DNA of 64,000 nucleotides, taken from NCBI RefSeq assembly GCF_003173575.1, contig NZ_QGNY01000001.1:974294-1038293 (forward strand), in the 5' to 3' direction. Positions within the stretch are counted from its first letter, which is position 1. Each line of letters starts with the position of its first letter. The position numbers and the translations under genes are program-made. The notes under the pieces were generated by a model. It did not search any database and was not told where the DNA came from. It was given only the letters and a program-made list of their open reading frames with translations. This document shows, in pieces, positions 58,562 to 64,000 of the stretch. The stretch comes from Pedobacter paludis. GTDB taxonomy: Bacteria; Bacteroidota; Bacteroidia; Sphingobacteriales; Sphingobacteriaceae.

Positions 58562-60424
58562 ATGGAATTGAAGGATAATGCACAATTACAGCACTTAATT
58601 AATTGCGCACCTATTGGCATCTGTATTATCGATGCAAATACCTTTGTGGCAGAAATGCTGAACCAAAAATTCCTCGATATTGCCGGGCGGACAGAAACAG
58701 CCATTATAGGCAAGTACTATTGGGATGCCTTCCCCGAAGTAAAAGAAATATATCAGCCCCATTTAGAGCAGGTTGCCAAAACCCATAAACCCTACCATGC
58801 AGACCAGGTTGAGGTAAAGCTTAACAGATATGGCAAGGCCGAAGATATATTTGTAACCTTTGTTTATGCCCCTGTTTTAAATGAAGAGGGCAAGGCTACC
58901 AAAATTGCCATATGGGTACTCGAAAACACCAGACAGGTAAACGAAAGAAAAGAAGTCGATTTAAGCAACCAGCTCCTCGAAAAAGAGCGATATAAGTTAT
59001 ATGAATTTTTTATGCAGGCGCCCGCGGGCATCTGCCTGTGGACTGGCCCCGATCTTACCTACGAAATGATCAACCCTGCCTATCAGAAAATCCTTTCAGG
59101 CAGGAAGCTGATTGGTAGACCTATTTTGGAAGCGGTGCCCGAACTAAAAGGCGCACCCCTGATTGATTCCATGCTCGACACCTACTATAACGGAACGCCT
59201 TTCGAAGTGCACGAACTCCATGTACCCATTGCCGATTACGAAGGCGGGCCCACAACCGACCGTTATTTTACCTTTAACTATGTGCCAAGGCGAAACCTCG
59301 ACAATAAAATAGATGGGGTATTTAACTTTGTGTTCGAAGTAACCGAGCAGGTAGTGGCCAGAAAAAAAATCGAAGAAAGCGAAGCACATTTCCGCCACCT
59401 TGCAGATTTGGTGCCTGCTAAAATTTCCAATGCCCTGCCCTCGGGCGAAGTTACCTTCTTTAATCAGCAATGGCTCGATTTCTCGGGATTAGACTTTGAT
59501 GACCTCAAGAATTTTGGCTATCATCAAATGATCCATCCAGAGGATGTGCCACCCTTTAGCGAAGGACTGGCAAAAGCCGCAGCAAGCGGAACACCATTTG
59601 TATCCGAAATGCGGTTTAAAAATACAGAGGGCGATTACATCTGGCACCTCAATGTGGCCTCGCCCATATTAAACGAAAATGGAGAAATAACCATGTGGGT
59701 TGGCTCTACAACCGATATTCAAAAGCTTAAGGAAGAAGACCAGCGTAAGGCAGATTTTGTAAGCCTGCTTTCGCACGAACTTAAAACCCCGGTTACCTCC
59801 ATTAAGGGCCACATCCAGTTGATGCAACGGGAAATCAAAAAAACCGAGTTCCAAAAGGAAAGAATTGCCAATGGCCTTGATCGCATCAACCGCCTGGTGC
59901 TTCAGCTCACCAGCCTGGTATCGGATATGCTCGATCTTACCCGAATTGAAACCGGACGACTAGATTTGCACAAAGAAAATGTGAATTTAAATGAATTGAT
60001 CAACGAAGTGGCCGGAGATTTCAAGCTCACCAATCCCGACCGCGAATTTATCCTGAACCACAACGCTGAAGTAACCGCCGAGCTTGATCACGATAAGATT
60101 GCCCAGGTATTGATCAACCTCATTTCCAACGCCATAAAATATTCGCCAGCCAAAAGCCCCGTTCAGATTTCTATATCTAAAGAAAACGAACAGCTACAGG
60201 TAAGCATTACCGATAAGGGCATTGGGATTAGCGAAAAAGATCATCAGAAAATCTTCGAACGCTTTTACCGCGTAGAAGGGAAAGATGAAAAGCAGTTTTC
60301 TGGTTTCGGGATTGGCCTCTACCTCGCCTATTCCATCATCGAAAGACATGGGGGCAAGCTTAGCCTAAAAAGCGAACTGCAAAAAGGCGCAACCTTCACC
60401 TTCTCCATTCCGCTTGAAGCATAA
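58562..60424 (+). CDS. PAS sensor histidine kinase
   Basis: 620 residues, cytoplasmic. PAS-like domains at ~5-125 ('APIGICIIDANTFVAEMLN'), ~140-265 ('APAGICLWTGPDLTYEMIN'), and ~275-395 ('VPAKISNALPSGEVTFFNQQWLDFSGLD'), then HisKA with phospho-acceptor His405 in 'LLSHELKTPVTSIKG' and HATPase_c ('QVLINLISNAIKYS', 'DKGIGI', 'FSGFGIGLYL'). It is less AT-rich than the other two kinases of the window and has no long coiled coil. No receiver is linked. Promoter box at 58536 and a phased repeat array upstream. Confidence 0.94.
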   Translation: MELKDNAQLQHLINCAPIGICIIDANTFVAEMLNQKFLDIAGRTETAIIGKYYWDAFPEVKEIYQPHLEQVAKTHKPYHADQVEVKLNRYGKAEDIFVTFVYAPVLNEEGKATKIAIWVLENTRQVNERKEVDLSNQLLEKERYKLYEFFMQAPAGICLWTGPDLTYEMINPAYQKILSGRKLIGRPILEAVPELKGAPLIDSMLDTYYNGTPFEVHELHVPIADYEGGPTTDRYFTFNYVPRRNLDNKIDGVFNFVFEVTEQVVARKKIEESEAHFRHLADLVPAKISNALPSGEVTFFNQQWLDFSGLDFDDLKNFGYHQMIHPEDVPPFSEGLAKAAASGTPFVSEMRFKNTEGDYIWHLNVASPILNENGEITMWVGSTTDIQKLKEEDQRKADFVSLLSHELKTPVTSIKGHIQLMQREIKKTEFQKERIANGLDRINRLVLQLTSLVSDMLDLTRIETGRLDLHKENVNLNELINEVAGDFKLTNPDREFILNHNAEVTAELDHDKIAQVLINLISNAIKYSPAKSPVQISISKENEQLQVSITDKGIGISEKDHQKIFERFYRVEGKDEKQFSGFGIGLYLAYSIIERHGGKLSLKSELQKGATFTFSIPLEA

Positions 60425-60564
60425 TAAAGATTTGTGCAAAATGCTGGCCAACCTGGAAATCTTAAAGCTTTAGAAAATTAAGCCTGATCATTTTGCAATT
60501 TTCTGAAAAAGCTTTAACTTGCTGTTTAATAGTCTTATATCTAAATACGTCAATCAAACCGCTC

Positions 60565-62709
60565 ATGAAATGCTTTCTACAATGCCTCACCATTTCTGCT
60601 CTTGTTTTTCTTTCAAATCCTTCATTTTCACAGGAAACTTTACCCAAACCACGTAAACAACCGGTAACAGATACCTATTTTGGAACCAAGGTAGTTGATG
60701 ATTATCGCTGGCTGGAAGATTTAAACAATCAGGAAGTTAAGGACTGGTATAAAGCGCAGGGTGCCTACACAGATCAATTGCTGGCACGCATTCCTGGCAG
60801 AGATAGCTTAATTGCAACATTGGTTCAATACGATAAATTGCAACCGGCACGCTACGGAATTGTAAAACGCAAGGCAGGCCGTTATTTCTTTCGCAAAACG
60901 ATGCCCGGAGAAAACGTAGGTAAACTGTATTATAAAGATGGAGAGACGGGTCCTGAAGTACTTATTTTTGATCCGCTTACCTATACTGCCGATAAGAAAT
61001 ATGCCATTAGCGATTTCTTGCCCAGTGATGATGGTAAAAAGGTTATCATATCGATGGCCAGTGGAGGTGGCGAGATTTCTACCTTAAGAATTTACGACAT
61101 CGCCAGCAAATCCTTTCTTCCCGACCAGATAAGCCCGGTACGTGAGGAAATGGCCTGGACTCCAGATGGTAAAGGCATCATCTATACACGCCTCAATTCC
61201 GATAACCCTTTCGATACCAATTTCCAGATGCATACCGTATCCCGCTACCACGAGTTGGGAACAGCACAGGAAAAGGATAAGGCTTTATTATCGAGTGCCA
61301 GCCAACCCGAACTTAACATTTCGAAAACAGAAATTCCGGGTGTTTATTTCACCAATGATGGCCAGTATCTAATCGGTAATTTAACCACTGTCGATTTGCG
61401 TATGCACATCGTAATCGCACCCGCTACCGATTTGCTTAAACCCAAAATTTCCTGGCGCAACCTGGTGGTTCGTGAAGACAGCGTGGCACAGATTGAGGTA
61501 ATTCATGGTCAACTGTTGCTCTACAGCCTAAAAGGTACTTCGAACGGTCGAATTTTAATGACCAGCATCAAAAATCCAGACATCAAAAATGCTAAAGTAG
61601 TGGTACCCGAAGGAAAAAAGATTTACAGCATAGCGAGTTGTAAGGATTACCTATTGATCACAAAAGATGATGTGGTGAGGTCATATCTCGAAACTTTTGA
61701 AGTTGCAACCGAGAAAATTAATGTGGTACAATCGCCAGTAGTCGGGATTAATGGTTTTTTCTCTTACGACCCAGTTACAAATGATTGTTATGTTTTGTCG
61801 ATATCCTGGTTGCAGCCACCCTCTGGTATAAACTATAATGCAGCTAAAAAGACCTTTACAAAAAGTCCTTTCGATGTGCCTGCCAACTATCCAGGACTGC
61901 AAGACCTCGTAGTAGAAGAAATAGAAATTCCTGGTCATGATGGTGTTCAGGTTCCACTGTCTATTATGTACCGAAAAGGATTTAAAAAAGACGGACAGTC
62001 CGTTTGTTTTATGACGGGTTACGGTGCCTACGGTTTTTCTGCCGTTCCGCATTTCGATACCAAATACCTTGCCTTGTTGAATAAGGGTGTGGTACTTGCG
62101 GTTACGCACCCACGGGGTGGAAGCGAAAAAGGCCTGGAGTGGTACAAGGCAGGATTTAAAACCACAAAACCAAATACCTGGAAAGACTTTATTTCGTCTG
62201 GCGAATACCTAATAAAAAATGGCTATACCAGTGCTTCACATTTAATAGGAGAAGGCACCAGTGCCGGTGGTATTTTAATTGGTCGTGCCATTACCGAACG
62301 CCCTGATTTATTTGCCGCTGCGATAAGCAACGTTGGTGTAAGCAATGTGCTGCGTTTTGAGCTTACCCCCAATGCGGATAACATTGCCGAATTCGGCACT
62401 TTCACCAATCCGGTAGAAGCTAAAGCCCTGATTGAGATGGATGCTTTAGGCCATGTAAAAGCTGGAACAAAATACCCGGCAGTAATTGCCGTAGGCGGCA
62501 TGAATGATCCACGGGTAATTGTATGGCAGCCCGGCAAATTTGTAGCCGCCCTTCAAAATTCATCGAGCTCTGGCAAGCCGGTTGTAATGCAGGTAAACTA
62601 CGATAATGGACATTATACAGAGGATAAGACGGTTACCTTCAGAAATTTTGCCAATATGTATACTTTCGCATTATGGCAGGCAGGGCATCCTGATTTTCAA
62701 CTGAAGTAG
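60565..62709 (+). CDS. Prolyl oligopeptidase (S9A family)
   Basis: 714 residues with signal peptide ('LTISALVFLSNPSFSQ'). N-terminal part of a seven-bladed propeller and a C-terminal alpha/beta hydrolase. Triad by position: Ser566 in 'GEGTSAGGILIG', Asp648 in 'GMNDPRVIVWQ', His683 in 'NGHYTED', close to the numbering of the Elizabethkingia enzyme. It cuts small peptides after proline in the periplasm. The nucleophile elbow is 'GTSAGG' rather than the common 'GGSNGG', a variation within the family. The ATG at 60565 is used because it gives the signal peptide. Confidence 0.92.
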   Translation: MKCFLQCLTISALVFLSNPSFSQETLPKPRKQPVTDTYFGTKVVDDYRWLEDLNNQEVKDWYKAQGAYTDQLLARIPGRDSLIATLVQYDKLQPARYGIVKRKAGRYFFRKTMPGENVGKLYYKDGETGPEVLIFDPLTYTADKKYAISDFLPSDDGKKVIISMASGGGEISTLRIYDIASKSFLPDQISPVREEMAWTPDGKGIIYTRLNSDNPFDTNFQMHTVSRYHELGTAQEKDKALLSSASQPELNISKTEIPGVYFTNDGQYLIGNLTTVDLRMHIVIAPATDLLKPKISWRNLVVREDSVAQIEVIHGQLLLYSLKGTSNGRILMTSIKNPDIKNAKVVVPEGKKIYSIASCKDYLLITKDDVVRSYLETFEVATEKINVVQSPVVGINGFFSYDPVTNDCYVLSISWLQPPSGINYNAAKKTFTKSPFDVPANYPGLQDLVVEEIEIPGHDGVQVPLSIMYRKGFKKDGQSVCFMTGYGAYGFSAVPHFDTKYLALLNKGVVLAVTHPRGGSEKGLEWYKAGFKTTKPNTWKDFISSGEYLIKNGYTSASHLIGEGTSAGGILIGRAITERPDLFAAAISNVGVSNVLRFELTPNADNIAEFGTFTNPVEAKALIEMDALGHVKAGTKYPAVIAVGGMNDPRVIVWQPGKFVAALQNSSSSGKPVVMQVNYDNGHYTEDKTVTFRNFANMYTFALWQAGHPDFQLK

Positions 62710-62914
62710 CGCTTGTAGAAGAATTTTCGTATAAAAATTATCTTTGTTTTATAATTCTTAAAATTCTCCCTATTGCGATTCTATTCTGTAATTTTAAACG
62801 GCTGTAAAAAATTATTTTGAACTTATTATGGTTACTTATTTCCCGATACAGAAAGTAAATTGATACTGATTATCAGATAATTAGCAATATATTATAGTAC
62901 AGATGGTGTACAAA

Positions 62915-63898
62915 TTACCACCAAGATTTTGGTTTATTAATTTCTAAAGTATTTCTATTAACGTTATCTAAAAGTTCATCAAAAGCATTAATTGCTGGAT
63001 TATACCAGTCAAGTTTTGATTTAATCCATTTTAACCTTTCCTGAACTTCTTTGTCTTCTGTCGATGAAACCTCTTTTAAATGGTTATAATACTCAACAAG
63101 TATCTCAAATTTCTTCCATCTTTCTGACTCATCAATTAACAACTTAAATTTAATCAATTCATCATCTTTCCTTTGTTTAATTTCTTCTTCTTTCTTTTTC
63201 TCTATTTCATAAAGCCTACTCCGTTCTTTACTTCGCTCGTGCTCAATTCTAAGAGTATTAAATTTTATTGCTATATAAATTAAAATTCTTTCAATTTGGT
63301 CTTCCAAAAAGATAGAATCTGTATCAGAGAATTCTTTATCGTAAATGTTTTTGAGTTTAACGCTTAATTTACCATTTGGAACCAATGATTGATAACTATA
63401 CTGCCTATCTTCTTCGTGGACATAATTACTTTTTTCTCTGAAGCATAAGTAAAGTTTTTCTTCGTTGTAAAGCAGAGCAAAGCCATTATGGTCTTCTATA
63501 AAATTATACCCCAAAATTCTAAAGTTTTTAATTAAACAATCGACAATGAGAAATAACCTATCTAAGTTTTTAGGCATTACAGAAACAACTGAAACCTTGG
63601 CATTGCCACCTATATTTACCAAAGAATCTTTGCTATAGTATTTTTCTTTCTTTTTGCTGTCTATCCTTTTTAGGAAATCTTTGACTATCGGGTCTGGTTC
63701 AGTTAATTGACTTTTAACTTTAAAATTCAACTCCTTATTTCCAGAGATAGAAGCTCTTATACTATCCTCTTCGTTCCATTCTTGTTTATCTAGTTCGATT
63801 AAGTTGTCATAGGTGTCGTTAGGTAAGAAATTTTTTTCTACTGGTTTCCCAAATCTTATTTTTGTCCAATACGTGGGGATTTCAGCAATAGTATCCAC
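62915..63898 (-). CDS. Hypothetical protein, probably 5'-truncated
   Basis: 327 residues starting at GTG 63898, three codons after an in-frame stop (63905-63907). The first lines 'IPTYWTKIRFGKPVEKNFLP' look like the second part of an N-terminal HTH-like module ('IPxPxxGYWAKxxxGKxxxxxxLP') seen in hypothetical proteins of this kind, so the first ~40 residues may be missing or out of frame. The rest is charged and helical, with a coiled coil (~215-260, 'EIEKKKEEEIKQRKDDEL'). AT-rich. Unknown function; possibly linked to mobile or accessory DNA beyond the window. Confidence 0.6.
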   Translation of the reverse strand: MDTIAEIPTYWTKIRFGKPVEKNFLPNDTYDNLIELDKQEWNEEDSIRASISGNKELNFKVKSQLTEPDPIVKDFLKRIDSKKKEKYYSKDSLVNIGGNAKVSVVSVMPKNLDRLFLIVDCLIKNFRILGYNFIEDHNGFALLYNEEKLYLCFREKSNYVHEEDRQYSYQSLVPNGKLSVKLKNIYDKEFSDTDSIFLEDQIERILIYIAIKFNTLRIEHERSKERSRLYEIEKKKEEEIKQRKDDELIKFKLLIDESERWKKFEILVEYYNHLKEVSSTEDKEVQERLKWIKSKLDWYNPAINAFDELLDNVNRNTLEINKPKSWW

Positions 63899-64000
63899 TC
63901 GGTTTTATTCCAAAGTGTGCAGCCGACTTTTTGCCTCTGGGGTTTGATTCAAGTAGCTTAAAGGAGGTCAAATATAATCTTCTCTCCCCAATTTTACAGT

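Overview
The window looks like a chromosomal piece of a Bacteroidota species of the Sphingobacteriaceae, most like Pedobacter. The evidence is a SusC/SusD pair with a SusD lipobox, TAnnTTTG-type -7 promoter boxes with almost no Shine-Dalgarno sequences, DUF4142, DUF3891 and DUF421 proteins, many multi-PAS histidine kinases, and AT-rich intergenic DNA with REP-like and long tandem repeats. No rRNA, tRNA, CRISPR array or complete insertion sequence was seen. The genus is inferred from protein flavour only.

Layout. 0-7.5 kb: the 3' end of a LamG-like protein, a Crp/Fnr regulator, a DUF421 membrane protein, a PAS histidine kinase, a cold-shock-like protein, a lone receiver and a short Hsp70. 7.6-24.2 kb: a GH127-type arabinofuranosidase, an RsbQ-like hydrolase, a small HExxH protein, an azoreductase, a second Crp/Fnr, an encapsulated-ferritin-type protein without encapsulin, then SusD-SusC and a membrane sensor whose C-terminus is an IS1595-type transposase DNA-binding module, then another PAS kinase. 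24.2-32.9 kb: REP-like repeats, DUF4142 protein, exonuclease III, AraC regulator, SDR, DEAH helicase with DUF3891 protein, lone receiver. 33-44.1 kb: two unusual tandem-repeat arrays (about 118 bp and 99 bp units, sharing a core) enclosing S1/P1 nuclease, gamma-glutamyltransferase, CPA1 antiporter, GH30 hydrolase and cold-shock genes. 44.2-50 kb: an SRPBCC protein and a 1442-residue modular protein with a zincin and a GH19 C-terminus, overlapped by a small exported protein; this reads as a polymorphic toxin with its immunity gene. 50-54 kb: AraC regulator, NmrA-like protein, cold-shock protein, YcaQ-type glycosylase. 54-58.1 kb: an accessory-looking AT-rich patch (SIR2-like protein lacking the usual His, membrane coiled-coil protein, zinc-ribbon protein, DUF2185-like protein, a twice-frameshifted gene). 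58.2-64 kb: a 21-bp phased repeat array, a PAS kinase, prolyl oligopeptidase and a probably 5'-truncated hypothetical gene.

How the parts work together. GH127, SusCD, GH30, GGT, S1/P1 nuclease and prolyl oligopeptidase form an exported scavenging kit for plant or microbial polymers, but they are scattered and do not make one classical polysaccharide utilization locus. Three PAS kinases and three lone receivers are unlinked, suggesting cross-talking phosphorelay wiring. The best candidates for undescribed biology are the sensor-transposase fusion next to SusC/SusD, the zincin-GH19 toxin-immunity pair, the 21-bp phased array, and the two related long tandem-repeat arrays.
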